Assembly: GCF_020360975.1 (NCBI RefSeq)
Contig: NW_025408672.1
Location: forward strand, 3,658,001 to 3,722,000
DNA length: 64,000 nt
From: Hirsutella rhossiliensis
Lineage: Eukaryota; Ascomycota; Sordariomycetes; Hypocreales; Ophiocordycipitaceae
Reading direction: 5' to 3'
The notes beneath the pieces are model-generated. The model was not told the origin of the DNA and did not search any database. It saw only the letters and a list, made by a program, of their open reading frames with translations. The position numbers and the translations under genes were made by a program. This document shows positions 23,601 through 36,840 of this stretch, one piece after another. Within the stretch, counting starts at the first letter, position 1, and the number at the start of each line of letters is the position of its first letter.

Positions 23601-26066
23601 GCGCAGATATTGCCGCTGCCTCGTCTCGCCTCGGCCGATCTTGTTCTCCCGCCGCCGCCTGACGTGATGGCCGTGGTGTCAACTGTCCGGATGACTGCAA
23701 ATATCCGGCTCCATCCTCCATCTCTAGCTTCGATTGGCTGGAGGGGATGCCCTGACGACTCCGGCCAAGTCCCGACACTGGTTGCCGGCCGACCCGGTCC
23801 CGCCTGGCGTCCGCATCGCTGCAAATCTCCTGTCCCATCTTCTATTTCTAGGTTGGATTGGCCGAACGAGGACTCCCCGACAACTCGAGACGAGATCCCG
23901 ACCCTGGTTGCCGGCCGATTCCGTCCTGCCTGGCGTGGTGGCCGTGGTGGCAGCCGTCCGGATGACTGCACATCTCCTGCTCCATCCCCACCTCCTAGAT
24001 TGGCCGCCTCGAGTACGTTTCGTCAGTGGCTCGTCTCGGTCGGGTTGCCGGTTCCTCTTTCTCTGTTCCGCTGGCCGCGAAGATCTTGCCGCAGCCTCGT
24101 CTCGCCTCGGCCGGTCTTGTTCTCCCGCCGCTGCCTCCCTGATGGCCGTGGTGGCAACCGTCCGGATGAGTGTGTATCTCCGGCTCCTCTTCCATCTCTT
24201 TCGGTTGGATCGGCTGAACGACGTACTCCTGACGACTACTCTGGGCGAGGTCCCGACCCTGATTGCCGGCCGACCCTGTCCGCCTGGCGTCCGGGTGACT
24301 GCAAATCTCCCGCTCTGTATTTTATTTCTTTAGGTTGGATTGGCCTAATGAGGCGCTCCCTGACAACTCGAGACGAAACCCCGACACTGGTTGCCGGCCG
24401 ATCCTGTGCTCCTGGGCGGCTTGAGTGTCCGTCGGGGCCCTTGGGCCTCGTCTGCGCACCACCCCTTCGCTTTCTAGTCGTGCCCTCTGACGCCCTCCAC
24501 GACCCGGACGCACGATCCGCCCTCGTCCGAGGGAGGTGTCCGGCCGCGCCCTGATCCCTTTCGGCTGGATGGGTTGTTGCGGCAAGCGCTGGCTTACGTC
24601 CTCTGGCCGAGATCTTGTTAAACGTCGCGCTGCCTCTCCTTTGCAGAGGCACCATCAACGCGCGCCGTATTTTTCGCGACCGACTGCCTCGCCGACTTCC
24701 CTGAGGCGACGCTCTTTCGGGTGCTTCCGCTTGCTCTCCTCCTGAGACCTCCCGGACATCGGCGCTTGCTTCGCCTCGATAGGCCGCAACCCAGGTGCCG
24801 GGCCCGCTTGACTTTCGCGGCCCAACGCCCGCTTCGGTCCTTCGTCCGTCGCGCTCGGTCTCGCCTTCGCAGTATTCCTCCTCGTAGCAGCGGCCGCTGC
24901 CCCGATGCACGACCCGGCCTCGCCAGAAGGACGATTGTGCCCGGCCACGTCCCTGATCCCTTTGGGCTGGATGGGCCGGGCGACTGCAGGCTCGCCTCTC
25001 CCAGCCGAAATCCCATCCTGCTTGTCGGTCTCCCCTCCTCTGTTCCCCGGCACCAGTTGTCCGCCTAACAAGACCCTTCAGAGTCATCCGTACGCCACCG
25101 ATGAGTTGCCCAGGCCGAACGATCTCGTGGCCACCTCCGGCCGCGACGGAAGATCCCCTGCCGCTTAGGCATTCGTTTCGCCCAACCAAGACCCTGGGGC
25201 GGGTGGTGCTTGCAGAGCAACTATGCCTGGTGCGCCTCTCTCGCCACTCCTAGCCCTCATCTCCTTCGCCAACGTGTGCCGCTGCGGTACGAGGTTGTCG
25301 GCCGCTCCTCCAACACAGCGCCAACGGACGGCGTAAGACCCCGCCTAGCCGGCTCAGCAACTACCGACCCTATTGTGGCAGCGTCTGCTTCTATGCTTGG
25401 ACACCTATCACGCGCGTTTATCGCTTCTGAGCGTCGCGCCCGCCCTCCCTTCGAGGAGGCGCCATTGACGTGCGTCGTCTTTTCCCGCGGCCAACCGCCT
25501 CGCCGACTTCCTTGGGCAACGCTCTTTGAGTGCCTCTGCTTGTTCTCTTCGTGAGGCCTCCTCAGCCAGCGTTGCCTGCTTGGCTTCGATAGGCCGGAAC
25601 CTAGGTACCGTATTAGCTTGGCTTTCATGGTCCGAGGCCCGCTTCGGCCCTTCGTCCGTTGCACTCAGTCTCCCGCCGTAATGCTCCTCGTCGCAGCAGC
25701 GGCCGCTGCCACCGTCGCTATTTCGCACCCTCTTGCCACCAACCTAGCCTCGCGGCTAGGATTCTCCCCCATGCTGGTGCTTTCTTGACGGCTAGGCTCT
25801 GCAACCGTACGATGGATAGGAAGCTTTCGCTCGCGATATACGCTGGGATTGCCTTGCTTCCCGGCGATGGCGTTCCGCCGTATCGCCATTCTTCCTACCA
25901 GCGGTCTGTCTCCAGCAACCTTATAGTCTTTATAACTCGGGGACAACGCGGCAGTGCTTGTCCGGGACAGACCCCCTCCCTTCTCCCCCGCGGTTCCTAA
26001 CTCCGCCGCCACGCGTCTTTCCCGGCGGACGGCCTCGACTAGCCCATGCGCAGGAGCTGACACCAT
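17644..26066 (-). pseudogene. Helitron Rep-PIF1 helicase, copy A (unit 1), frame-broken
   Basis: Order on the minus strand: (1) a low-complexity N-terminus with repeated RPIQPK/QPIEA modules (about 26066-23500). (2) A Cys-rich finger (CMLCYRK...CRSCF...CAEC, about 23330-23150). (3) A DUF6570-like region (DEIHVSWQG...SLLSVRRRVVERALVWLKR, about 22890-22760). (4) Helitron-like N domain with the HUH motif HVHGLLW (21407-21415). (5) The second Rep tyrosine block YYVTNYATK (about 20815-20841). (6) PIF1 helicase with Walker A GGEGGTGKS (about 19165-19191), Walker B VIDEVSML, then DYKVQGGTLERVALEL near 17940. Introns at 21223-21286 and 20088-20157 have good splice signals. Frame swaps occur near 22330 and 22180 (the FPTLLPFG motif is hidden in another frame), near 20680, in the helicase, and near 17800. 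The enzyme would nick and unwind DNA during rolling-circle transposition. Confidence 0.85.
23650..25610 (-). repeat. expanded RPIQPK/QPIEAK repeat region in Rep N-terminus (unit 1)
   Basis: The plus strand repeatedly shows TTGGATTGGCC-like or CTGGATGGG-like blocks, for example near 23730, 23855, 24335, 24565, 24965, 24770 and 25585. They encode variants of (R/Q)PIQPK or PIEAK on the minus strand. Between 23.65 and 24.35 kb they fall in a degenerate minisatellite of roughly 110-170 bp units that share GGTTGCCGGCCGA and GTCCGGATGACTGCA. Units 2 and 3 have only two such modules each. Confidence 0.6.
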
Positions 26067-26868
26067 AAAAATCTGCCTGGCGAGGTCTTCTCCTCCTCCT
26101 CGGTTCTCCTCCGCATCTTTCTATTTGGCCGTTGCAAATAGGCGGCCAAAGGAACATTGTGCTAATCTTTCTTTTCCTCGGTATCTCTTAGTATTCCTGC
26201 TGCACCGAAAGTAGGAATGGCCCTCCTTCAGCTCGCCCTCACCTATAACGGTTGCTTCCGGTCCCCTTTCCCGACCTTCCTATCAAGTGTAACCACGACC
26301 TTCCCTGCAACACCTCCCCGTGCGCTTTGTACGTGTTATATATTAGGTCGGTCTCTACCCCGCGAGGAGGGCAAACTAATTGGTGTACAACAGGGCGTGG
26401 AAAGGTATGACAAGGTTCCCTGTGCTGATCTTGCCTGCTTCATCCCCGCCCCTTATCTTCAGCCTTCTAAAACGCCCCCTGTTTATGTCCTTCCTTATTG
26501 ATGTCCTCCTTTTGCATCAGGCCTCTGCTCTCCCAGGCCTGCTGGGCTTCCTCTGGACCTATCGGCAGGCTTATCTGCCGACAGCCCTAGCTTTCGGCCT
26601 CCCATGCCGCCAGCCCTGCCGGACACTTTAGTCCGCGCCGCCCTTGGTGCCTGATCGGAACCCAGCTACACGACACCACTACGCATCTCTTCAACGTCCG
26701 TTTACTTACAGCGGCAAGGCTCCTCGCCCTTCCCGGCGAATCTATGTCACCATTGATCTATCCCAAGTGCTTTCACGCTCGACTTCTTCCCTACTCCTTT
26801 CTTTCTTGACACTGAGCACTGGTCATTTTCGTGCGCGCGACTGGCCTATCGACCTGCGTTGCTGCACC

Positions 26869-28296
26869 ATGTCTTCCTCTCTACCTCCCATCGATGTGCC
26901 CGCACCACACCTTCGAAAGCCGCTCGATAGCCAGAGGGCGCTGGCGGCGAGATGTCCATGGTGTTTTCGTCCAGCCGGATTGCCCCGTTAGATTTGCCCA
27001 CCAGGACGAGCACCGCATCAAGGGTCTTAACGCCGAGGCCATGGCCCGCGTCTTGCTGCCTCCGCCCGCCTGGCTGCTCGCGATGGAATATGCGCCCTCC
27101 GATCGGAGGCCGACGATTCCCGACATCCGTCTTCTTTAGTCTCAATCTCTCGATTTACGGCCAGCCTATTGATGCCTCAAAATGGACGGAAGAGTGGTTT
27201 TTCATGAATGGCCGCGTCCACCCTACGCCCTTGCGTGGAGATTGAGCAGCGCGACGGCCTGAGTCCGACACGGGCGGCACCCTTCTCTATACGATGCCCG
27301 CCCTTGTCGTCCGCGACCAAGGCTACCAGCCGTAAGCCGTGCCCTGTTCCTCGCAAGTGCCAACGAAAGATACATAGCTAAGGTGGGCCTGAAGCGTTCT
27401 TCCTAGGCTCTTGGCCCCTATGGACGACTTCCTGCGTCCCGCCTATTGTTTCCTTTACCGGCCTTATCGTCGGCACCGGCCACTCCTTGCTCCGGCGGGA
27501 CCTCCTGCCGGGTCTAGACGCCGCCCAGCTTAACTGTTGCGGCTTTGTCCGCCTTTCTACCTACGTCGCTCCTGGGATGCCCAATAAACTCCCCTTCAAG
27601 GGCTTCCACCCTTCCAGGTCTTCGTCATCTTCCTATTCGCGCTAACCCTGGGCCATCTTGTGTAAGAAGATGGCCGAGAGGCGGGACTCTCAATTCCAAC
27701 CCAACGTCCCCTTTACTTGCACAGCCAAGGTCGCCGGCCTGCTCCGTCATGACGTTATGCTCTATCCCCCAGGCTCCGACCGGGACAACGTCTTTATTGT
27801 CGTCCCGGATTCTTGGACATTTCTCGACAAGGCCGCCGCCGCCGTCACCCCAATGACACCACTTCTCTCTACACCACAGAGGCAGCAGGCGTCCTCCCCT
27901 TCCGCGGCCTTTCAGGACATGCGCGCTGCCTCTTTGTCTTTGGCCACCCCTGGCACCCTCCCGCTCAGCCCTCCACCTTTGGCTTCGGCTTCGCCTCGAC
28001 CGGCCCCTTGGGCCGCCCGGGAAGCGATGTTGCCCCGAGCCTGCCGATACGCCGACGAAACGACCGCGGCTGCTGCATAAGGCCCCGGTGCCTTCGTCTT
28101 CCCTAACCCTGGCTCATCTGCCACCCAGTCGTTCTCTGTTTCGGCTGCCTCCTTGACATCTAAGCCGGATAGCCCTAAACGGGGTCATGTCTTAGGGGAC
28201 TCTTCCCTCCATTCCATTGTCGCGCATGGCTTGGACTCGCCGGCCCGTCCACTCCGAAACCGTCCCCTATCTAAGAAAGCTACCGAAACGGAATAA
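26869..28296 (+). pseudogene. Helitron accessory protein P, unit 1 copy, frame-broken
   Basis: Same plan as the unit 0 copy. The start reads MSSSLPPIDVPAPHLRKPLD. The conserved QPDCPVRFAHQDEHRIKGLN and FFSLNLSIYGQPID...EEWFFMNGRVHP follow, but in shifted frames. The intron is 27332-27394 (GTAAGC...GAAG) at the same place, after GYQP. Exon 2 reads PIVSFTGLIVGTG, RLSTYVAPGMPNKLPFKGFHPF, and TCTAKVAGLLRHDVM...NVFIVVPDSWTFLD, then a Ser/Pro-rich tail ending ARPLRNRPLSKKATETE at 28296. At least four one-base shifts (near 26945, 27105, 27235 and 27620, with more in the tail) break it. Confidence 0.7.
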
Positions 28297-28497
28297 CGAT
28301 GCGAAACCATAAACTGCTACAGTTTCCTAAACGAGTAAGACAGTTAAATCTTATACTTTAAGTTAACCTACTCCTTAACCCTACCCTGGTTCTATCACTC
28401 TTTTTCACTCCGTCCTTAAGTCCCCCCTGTTCTTACTCCATCCTCAATCCTCACGTCTGCCCCTTTTTTTTCTTCCTTAAGTTTTTTTCCCTGTAGT

Positions 28498-28540
28498 CTT
28501 TCGTTCCTCAAGGCTCTTTGCGCAACCCCCGTTGGGTTGC
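28498..28540. repeat. right subterminal motif and hairpin of unit 1
   Basis: CTTTCGTTCCTCAAGGC (28498-28514) is the perfect inverse of the left motif. A hairpin follows at 28522-28540 with 7-bp arms GCAACCC/GGGTTGC. A second small hairpin, GCCCGAAGGGC, lies at about 28597-28607, just before the next left motif (28618). Confidence 0.8.
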
Positions 28541-29083
28541 CTCTCCTGTTTCAAGGAAATACCGCCCTGCCAAGGGAACAAAACTTGATGATTCAGCCCG
28601 AAGGGCGTTTGCCTTGTGCCTTGAGGAACGAAAGGACTTCATTAGCGCGCGGGGAAAAAAGGCCCCAGACTGCTTCACCCCCACATCCTCCGCCTCTGAT
28701 TGGCTGATTTATTTCCTCTTTCGGAATAAAAGATCCCGTGTGATTGGTCGCCGACCCTTCCGTCCCTCCTCGTCATTGGTCGCTGCCGCCTTCTCTTGCC
28801 CCTCTCATGCCTTGCCCTGTTTCCCCCCCGTTATATTACTCCTGTTTACCCCCTTGCCAATGCCAATGCCAACCTTTTTCCTTTCGTCCGCCGGTTTTCT
28901 TATTGTGTCTAAAACTTGCGTCTTTTGTCTTTGCCCTTTTCGTTCATGCCTTTCTAGCGGGTTCTTCCTTCAAGTCTAAAAGTCGCCCCTCGTTGATCGC
29001 TGCTGCCCAGTGCCCTTGTCTTCTTGCCCGCCGGCGCGCTCCTCCGTCTTCTCCCCCTCGTCACCTCACCCTGACAACTCTCC

Positions 29084-32000
29084 TTACTCTTCAGCGTCGC
29101 CATCCGACCGACGCAAAGCTTCCTCGACAGTCCTCTCGCTTAGCACCTCCAGCCTGGCCTGCGCGGCGGTCATCTCTTCGGGGACTCGGTTGCCCACCAA
29201 GTCTCTCTCCGCACCTTGGACACGAGCGTGATGCCGTCTAGCGTTCGACAGCGCGATAGCTGCACATATAAGCTGTACGGGTCGCATTGCGAGGCACGGC
29301 CCTTCCATCGACTTTCGTCGTCCGTGTCCCCGCAGCTCCAGGGCCACGCGCTCTGGCGTTCTGCCCTGCACCTTGTAGTCCGTGCAGGCGAAGGCTGCTG
29401 CGCACGGCAATCCCTTCCGGCTGACGTCGTTCTGCTGCCACGGCCGCTTTCGTTGGCAGTGTATCCTGACGCTCATCGGCGTTAACAAGATCGTGCCCGG
29501 CGGCATCCCGACGAAGTGGAGGTCCTTTGTCGTCGCCGATTCCAGTAATATCCCGCCGGCGGCCCGAAGTGGATCGTCATGTCGGACGAGATTCGATGCC
29601 CTGGGGACGCCTTGTCGACAATGACCTCCACCGCCGAGTAGCCGGCGCCGTTCACCAGCTTCAGCCCCTGATGGGTGTTGTGGTTCACGACGACCGGCAT
29701 CCCGGCCACGAACATGAAGACGGCCGGCACGGGATCGCGCTATCGTCGCCTTGATTGAGTACCATGATCGCTTCTTCCTCGGTCGGCAGGCCCTCCTTCC
29801 ACTTGTGCTCGGAGATGAAGATGCGCATCGTCGACCGCTGCTGGACCCGGAACGCCAAGCTTGCCTCCATGTTTAGGTTCCACCGATTCCTGTTCAGCGG
29901 CGTCACCACGGTGATGCCAGTCTCCCAAGGATCCGCCTGCCCTCGCGGTAGCACCTGAGTTGAGGAGGTCCAGATCCGTGCGGTCCTGCACACCCTGCCG
30001 GATCCGCTTCAGCAGCCCCTGCAATTCCGGATCACCGGCGGCGCGCATTTGCTCGTTCAACATGACGACCGTCGTGAATCTCTTCCACAGCGCGTGCGCT
30101 TTGTCGTGCTGGTGCCGCTGCTCGGCCTTGAACGAGTTGTCTACGTCCCACGAGATGGCCGCGCTCGGCAGGACGATCGACCTCTCTTGGACCGGCCGGA
30201 ACTGCTGAAAGTCTCCGCAGAAGAGGACGATGGGGATCCCCGAAATCTTTCTGCGATCCGCGAAGCCGACAGAGTCGCTCGTTTATGGCGTGCAGCGTCC
30301 GCGCTCCGAGCATGCTCACCTCGTCGATGACAAGCACGTCCTTCTCCTGCCAGTCCATCCGAGACTGGCCGTGGATGAACCGCTCCGCCCGTTTTGTCAG
30401 CCGCACCCCGTCAAGGTCCTTGGCTGTGTTCGCGCCGCCCGCCCCTTGGTCTTTAGTGAACCCGCAGGCGGAGTGGATCGTGATGCCGTTGATCTGCGCC
30501 GCGGCAGTCCCTGACGTCGCCGTGATCAGCAGACGATTCGAAAGGCTCTTCCCACTGAACAGCTCGACGAGTGCCCCAATGATCCGCGACTTGCCGGTGC
30601 CCCCCTCGCCGCCGACGAACTGGCAGAGCTGGCCGGCATCGCCCCTATTCGTTTGTCGCATCAAATCGAGCTGGCGGCATATTATTAGGAAAGCGATCGA
30701 CTGCCTCTTGTTCAGCGTTAGCCGTGTTGACAACTCCTTGCCCGCCGCGAAGAAGGAGGTCGATGGGCCAAGCTGGACGCGCATTCCCGCTTCTGCGTCG
30801 CTAGCCGTCTCGTCGGAGTCGGCTGTCGTCATTTCGACGTCGTCCTCCCGAAGCCGGTCATCACCTCCGCAACGCAGCTCGGCGATCGCTTTCCCGGACT
30901 GCGACTGTGGTTTGTACGCCTTGGATCATTCTCTCCTTTCCTCGACGCACTTATCTGCTGCGACTTGATAGCCTTGACCTGATCCTGCGGCGGTAGTGCG
31001 GCCCCGGAAAATACCCGCCCTGGCATGCTTATGCACCTCAACCCTTGTTCGGGAATCGCGATGGCCTCGAGCTCGGCCGTTGAGCAGAGCGCCGATTGCT
31101 GGAATCGACAGAGCTGCCGCATCATTGCCATGAGCTCCGGCGACTTGGCCGTCACCTGATTCGTGCCCACTGCGCCTCGGACGACGTCGATCAGGCGCGT
31201 TGCGTCTCCGATGTTGTTGGACCGATACGTCGCTGCAAATTCTGCGCCCGCCTCGCCTGTCTCGCCCTCCTCGACGTGGGCGACCGTGGAATCGCCATCG
31301 CCGGATGAGGCCGCCCATTGCTTGGCGTCGCGCTTTGCGTCTTCGGCTGATCGTCGAAGCAGCTGCACGTTGTCGACGAGACATGATATTCTCGGGGCCA
31401 GCGCCTCGCGCCCGCTCCCAGATGCTATTGATCTCACCTGTTTCTTCGCACAGAAAGGACTCCCACGGCACAAATAGCGCAAGATGCTGCACGGCTGCCC
31501 TTTAAGGGGGAGGGGGGGGAGGTTAGCCACTCTGATGATGCCTGCCGGCAGGGCGGTTGCTATACACACCTCCGGTGGCACGACTCGTCGTCGTCGTGGC
31601 CGAAGTCCTTGGTTAGGTAGCCATCGAGGCAGACGCTAGCATGCTTGCCCGGCCGTCTGAGCACCTGGACCCAGCGTCTCCTGGCGCCCATCCATCCTCG
31701 AAGGGCACCTCCCCAGGCCGCACAGCTCATCCTTACTGGTGCGTTTTAGTCTAACGAGCGATATGTAGTCGTATAAGCATAGCCCTCGCAGGAGCTCTCC
31801 CGGTGCTGGTACGCCTCAACGTGGGAGATCCTCAGGCCTGCTTCTTCGACAACGACCGACTCATCCAGAGTATCATCTATGGCCGCCGCGCCACTTGCTC
31901 GTCGGAGATACGGCCACCGTCGAAAGACTTCCCAGTACAGCAGAGATGTGTTCAGGTACGCCCAGGCGCTGCTGTTGGTGAACTCGGCCGGATATCCAAG

Positions 32001-35000
32001 AAGATGAGCGACGACCTCGACCTGAGATAGCGGACGCTCCGTGAACACACGATTCGCCACCCTCATCAAGAACTGTCGCGTCCTGTTCCCTTGGCGGCGT
32101 CATCGCCAACAGCACCTCCACCGTCGTCCTGTCCTCCGTTGGCCGTGCCGTCACCCGTTGAGGCGGCCAGGAGATCGGCCGCGGCCGCCACACGCTTCCA
32201 CACCGGGTCCTCCACCTTCGTCGCGTAGTTCGTGACATAATACATAAGGGCCATGGTCTTGCGCTGCGTCGCAATGAAGGAAATGTCGTGGTTGTGCCGG
32301 AGCCCAACAGCGATAGCCTTGTTCCATCGATTGACCATGCTGTGAGTCCTCCGGATCTGCAACACCCCGTCTGCCGTGATGGCGGTCTTGTCGACCAACC
32401 TCCATGGAGACTTAAACCGGCATAGATTCCCTTCCGCGCTCCTTTGCCCAAGGAATACTTGACACAGGTCGGGCTATGCGTGTGAACCTGTGTAGCGCCG
32501 GCACAGAAGTTGGCCTCCTCGTCAAATGCGGCCGAAAACTGCTCGGTGTTGTCCAGCAGGAGGAAATATCGGACGTCACAGATCGCTCCGCTTGCACGGC
32601 GCAGAACCCTTCCTGATCCAGATCCTATCTTGCACGTCAGCCTGGCCCCGTTTGTCCATCGGACGAGCAATTCAGGTTCTCAGTGACACGTCTTAGCTAT
32701 TCTTACCTCGGAGAAGACACTATCGACGTATCGTATGATTCGCTCGCGATACGCCGCCTGATCCTCCCCGTGGATGTCGGCAAGCATCGAGCTGAGATGC
32801 GCGTTTCCGTGCAACCAGAGCAAGCCGTGAACATGAAGCGCCCTCGTTCGTTGGTCTCCACAGCGCCATAGTACTTGCCGATGCGCCCGAATACCGACTC
32901 TTCTCCGACCTTCACGTAATGATCGAAGAACAGCTTCATCTCCCGGTGGAAGAATACGGCGGCGCTCATCGGATCGGACATGGCCAGCCTTGTCCGCTTG
33001 TACGCACTCCCAAGGCCTTCTAGGAACTCCTCGGCCGCGCCGGGATCGCGTGTCCGATATGCCGCCAGTCGCAGCTTCACCGGGTTCGTAATGTCGTTTG
33101 GGTTGATGGTGAACCAGATGGCCGGAACGCCGTAGCCAACGATGAGCGACTGGATTTTCCGCCGCATATTGAGCCGAACCTCTCTCGACATGGGTTGCCG
33201 GTGGCCGTACAGCGAGAGGCTCCTGAGAAGCTCCTTCACGCCCTCATCGGTCGTCTTGCCCGAGCTCTCCAACTCGACCCTCGCCGCCGCTAACCTTTGC
33301 GCGGTCATCGAGCGGGCAACGCGCTCGACCTTGCCGAAGTCCTTCCTCGCCACACTCAGCATGCTGACGCGGCGGTTCCTCGACCGCACCCCCATGTTGA
33401 AGACGAGAAATGCAAATATGTGGTGCAACGCAAACCGGCCACCATGGCGCCGGAGCACGATGTCGGCCCAAATCCGGAGGTTCAAGCTTCGGGAGGATAC
33501 GATGTCTCCCGCTGCCGCCCCTGCCTCAACAGCTCTACCGGTGCCTCGCAAGTTGGTAAGGGCCTTCCCCGCCTCGGCTATGGCCTCTTCGGCCAGCCTT
33601 GGTCCCCAACGCCAAATGGGAACAGGGTCGGGAACGTTCTGGCGAAGAAGGACGTCTCAAAGGAGTCGGCAAACTCATCCCCGCGAGACTCGAATGTATG
33701 GCTCACTGCCATCGTCGCCACGCCCTCGACCCCACCGAGGATCCGACCCACGTTCTCGGGCCCGCGCGGCCGTCGTCGGCACCTGCGCCAACAGCGTCAC
33801 AGGCAAACCGCAGCTTCTCGACATCCGCCACGTCTGGCGGTCCGTCCAGCAAACATGCCGGAAGACGTCACCTCGTTGATTGGTCGAACGTTCTGATCGG
33901 GGCTAGCACCAACTCCATCACGACCCGCGCCTTCTTCGTTGGGCCCGTGCCCTTCAGCCTCGCCTCCCGTTTCCTGCCTTTGCTTGAGCAGAGCGAAGAG
34001 TTCCTCGATCTCCACCGACCCCTCGTCGTCCATGGCGCGCTCCGTGGGCGGCACAACGTGCGCCGTCCGCGTTTTCTCCCATGCGGACGGCTCGTTCCGC
34101 TCCATGCGATCATACACCAAGGCCGGCACCCCGTCTATCGGGTCTCCCCAACTCTCCATCTCCGCCACGTCGATCTCGATCTCGGCGTAGTGGGGGTTGC
34201 TCCTCTTCAGCCAAACAAGAGCCCTCTCGACGACCCGCCGCCTCACCGACAAGAGACTCGACAGGTCGCTCGGTGCCGGCTTCTCCACGCCCTGCCACGA
34301 AACGTGGATCTCGTCCAGTGCTTGCAAAGGGGTGCGGGAGCACCTGGTCGCCAGCTCCTGCACGTTGTTGGGAAACACTGTGATGTGGCCCTTGACGTGC
34401 CTCGGATACCTCACGGCCTGCCTCTGCCCGCCCGGAATGCTATATCTCGTGACAAACCCATAGCAGGAGTTGAGCGAGACGAGCTTCTCTTCGACCAGCG
34501 TGAGTCCCTTGAGCTCGTCAGGGAACATGTGCTCACAGCCAAGGCGAGTGTGAAGATGGACCGCCGGCGACAGACTCCGCGCGCCAGGCATCGGGCACAC
34601 TCCGCACACACCGACACGGGCTCGCCTTCGGGAAAGCAGCTCCGGCATGAAAATGGTGAGCGGCCGCCCTCTGGCACGCAGCTTGACAGCCATTGATCCC
34701 ATCTGATCTCCCTCAGCTCTTTTCTCGTACGCTTGCGGTAGCTGTCATGCAGGTCCGTATCGGCAACGTGCTCGCATCGTGGAACGCCTGATAAAAATCC
34801 CGCACCGTCGACACCTTCCTGTCGTGCGGTATTGGCGTACACCACGTCTGATCGTTAGACAGCCTCTCCTTCATGGCGAAGTCTTCCTCCAAAAAACGCA
34901 GCACACTCGCCAGGTCTTCGGCCCGCAGCTCCCGACTCCTCTGCCTTCCGATTCCACTCCGAATCTGTTTTCTCGGGCGCTCGTCCGGACCAGGAAGACG

Positions 35001-36294
35001 TTTTCTCTTCTCCCGCCTCCGGGCCGCCTCCGGGCCGCCTCCGATCCATGATTTCTTCTCTCCGTGGCTGATTCGCTTCTTCGCAAGCCGTCGGATGCGG
35101 CAGCTTTGGCGACGACTGCCCGACTACGTGCGCATCCTGACACGCCATCCGGCCCTTTGCACTGGACAGGCACCGGGCCGTGCTGGCGAACGTTTTCCAC
35201 GCCGAACCTTGACCTCAGTCCTTGCCCTTTCCAGCACTCTCCTCGTTCTTGCTGCCGATCAAACTGCACGGGCTCCCCAGCCGCCACCCGCGATGAGCCG
35301 CCCACCTCCCTTTGCTGCAGCCTCCGCCCGCTCAGCGAAGCGTCCGCTGGCTCTGCCGCGGCGTCGCCCACCCCCACAGGAGACGGCCCCGGATGCTGCG
35401 CCGTACCTGCTGCGTTGGAGACACCCCTGCGGCCTGGTACTCCTTTACCCGCCAACTCCGTCCCCGACGGCGCTTGGGCAAACCAGACGCAATCGCTGCT
35501 GCTAATTGCCCGTTTTCTCTTAAGTTGTCGAATACCGGTTCCCTAGGCTGGATGGATCGAAGCTTCGGTACCTCCTTCGAATGAACACTCGGGACATCGC
35601 CCGCCGCCGCCGTAACACGTTGCTCCTCATCTTCAGGATCTCCCTCCTGAGGCAGAAAGTGCCGATGAGGGAGCGGACGATCAGAGTCCGCTACCCCCAT
35701 ATCTCCACGTTCCCTAGGCAACAGGGGCCTCGGAAGCTGACCCGGTGACTGATGTTGCGCGGAACTTCCGCTGCTAACCATATTATGGAACTTCCGTGCT
35801 CTGTTTGACCGCAAACCGCCTCGCGGCGGTCTTCTCGGCAACGACCTCGCAATTGCTTCTGCGTGCTGTCTCCATGCGGTGTCTTCAACCACAGGTTTCC
35901 TAGGCTGAATCGGCCGGAACGTTGATGCCGCATTCGCCCGTGATTCGTATCTTCGTAACCGTCCCAGGCTCTCCCCCCGTGCTCTGCGGCCCCTCTCAGA
36001 AGCTGCCACCACATCTACACCGGCTCCTGTCGCACCATCTCCGAGCCCCGAACCCGACCCGCTCACGTTCTCACCCTCTTCTCCATCCCCGACTGACAAC
36101 GAACAGGCTTCAGGGTGAGCAACCGCCTCGCTTAACTTCACTGCAGGACTGTCCGCCATGCTGCTGCCTCCTCGACGTCGACTGCCGTAAATTGGCAACA
36201 GGCTATAAAGCTTTGGCTCCGGAGCACCTCCACTTGGACAGTCTCGCTTGTTGACGACGCTACTTCTCCCGAATGGGAAGCTCCTAACCATCAC
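29084..36294 (-). pseudogene. Helitron Rep-PIF1 helicase, copy B (unit 2), frame-broken
   Basis: The N-terminus starts near 36294 (MMVRSFPFGRSSVVNKRD). The two RPIQP modules lie at about 35919-35790 and 35562-35450. The finger and DUF6570-like region (SWQGVEKPAPSDLSSLLSVR) lie at 34.8-34.2 kb. Helitron-like N is at 33.5-32.8 kb and the second tyrosine block YYVTNYATK near 32217-32247. The PIF1 helicase has Walker A GGEGGTGKS (about 30586-30615) and VIDEVSMLGART, and ends with RTVEEALRRSDGDAEE at 29084. A conserved intron is at 32625-32706. The HUH codons (32827-32835) are thrown out of frame by a one-G shortage in a G-run that is intact in copy C. Other shifts occur near 32420, 30235 and 29940. 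The function would be Rep nicking and helicase activity. Confidence 0.85.
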
Positions 36295-36579
36295 TTCCTC
36301 ATGGCCGTGGCGTTTCTTCCTTATAGCTTCCTATAAAATGCTTCCCTATGGTACCGAGGCGATGCAATACTACCCTCTATATTCCCCGTTACCATGCCTA
36401 TCTATGTGCGTCCACCGTCCCGGCCTCGCCTGGTCTCCACGTGCGACCTGCTACCCCGGCTTTGCCAAAGCGACCCTTCCATCGCCGTGCTCTCTTTTGC
36501 GCACTCCAGCGAATCCTGGCCACTGCCGACCTCCGGCACATGGAGATGGCCGCGACAACCGCCTGCCGCACACTTCAAA

Positions 36580-36840
36580 CCATACTCTTCAGCCCTTCCA
36601 ACACCATCCTACCAACCTTGCGCATCAGTTCACCATCAATACCCGCCAATCCGCCTCGTCGAGCAACAGCCACAAGGCTGCCGGCGATAACATGTCCATG
36701 ACGTCCCTCATGCAGCCGGACTACCCTTCTAGATTTGCTCCCTCGCCAGCACCAATGTCGCATCAACGGCCTTAATGCTAAAGCGATAGCCAGGACCCCT
36801 GCCTGTCCTCTTGTAGTCGCTAGCCACCGGAGTCTCGACT
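36580..36840 (+). pseudogene. truncated duplicate of P exon 1 (unit 2)
   Basis: NMSMTSLMQPDYPSRFA, followed in a shifted frame by QHQCRINGLNAKAIAR, clearly resembles DMSMMAFVQPGCPSRFAYQNEHRVKG of the P gene that starts about 0.7-0.9 kb downstream. Only the first part of exon 1 is present. A matching fragment sits at the same place in unit 3 (about 46785-47000), so the duplication predates the split of units 2 and 3. Confidence 0.6.

Larger units (their letters stand above)
17288..28540 (-). mobile_element. Helitron array unit 1
   Basis: The unit runs from the left motif GCCTTGAGGAACGAAAGG (17288-17305) to CTTTCGTTCCTCAAGGC (28498-28514), its exact inverse over 17 bp, plus a hairpin with GCAACCC/GGGTTGC arms (28522-28540). 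It contains a full-length but frame-broken Rep-helicase gene (minus) and a divergent P gene (plus). Protein-level differences show it is more distant from units 2 and 3 than those are from each other. Confidence 0.8.

Noticed and set aside
23412..24554. Plus-strand open frame of 380 residues rich in Pro/Ser/Arg
   Set aside because: It mirrors the minisatellite-like Rep N-terminal repeats on the minus strand. Repeats free of stops give long frames on both strands.
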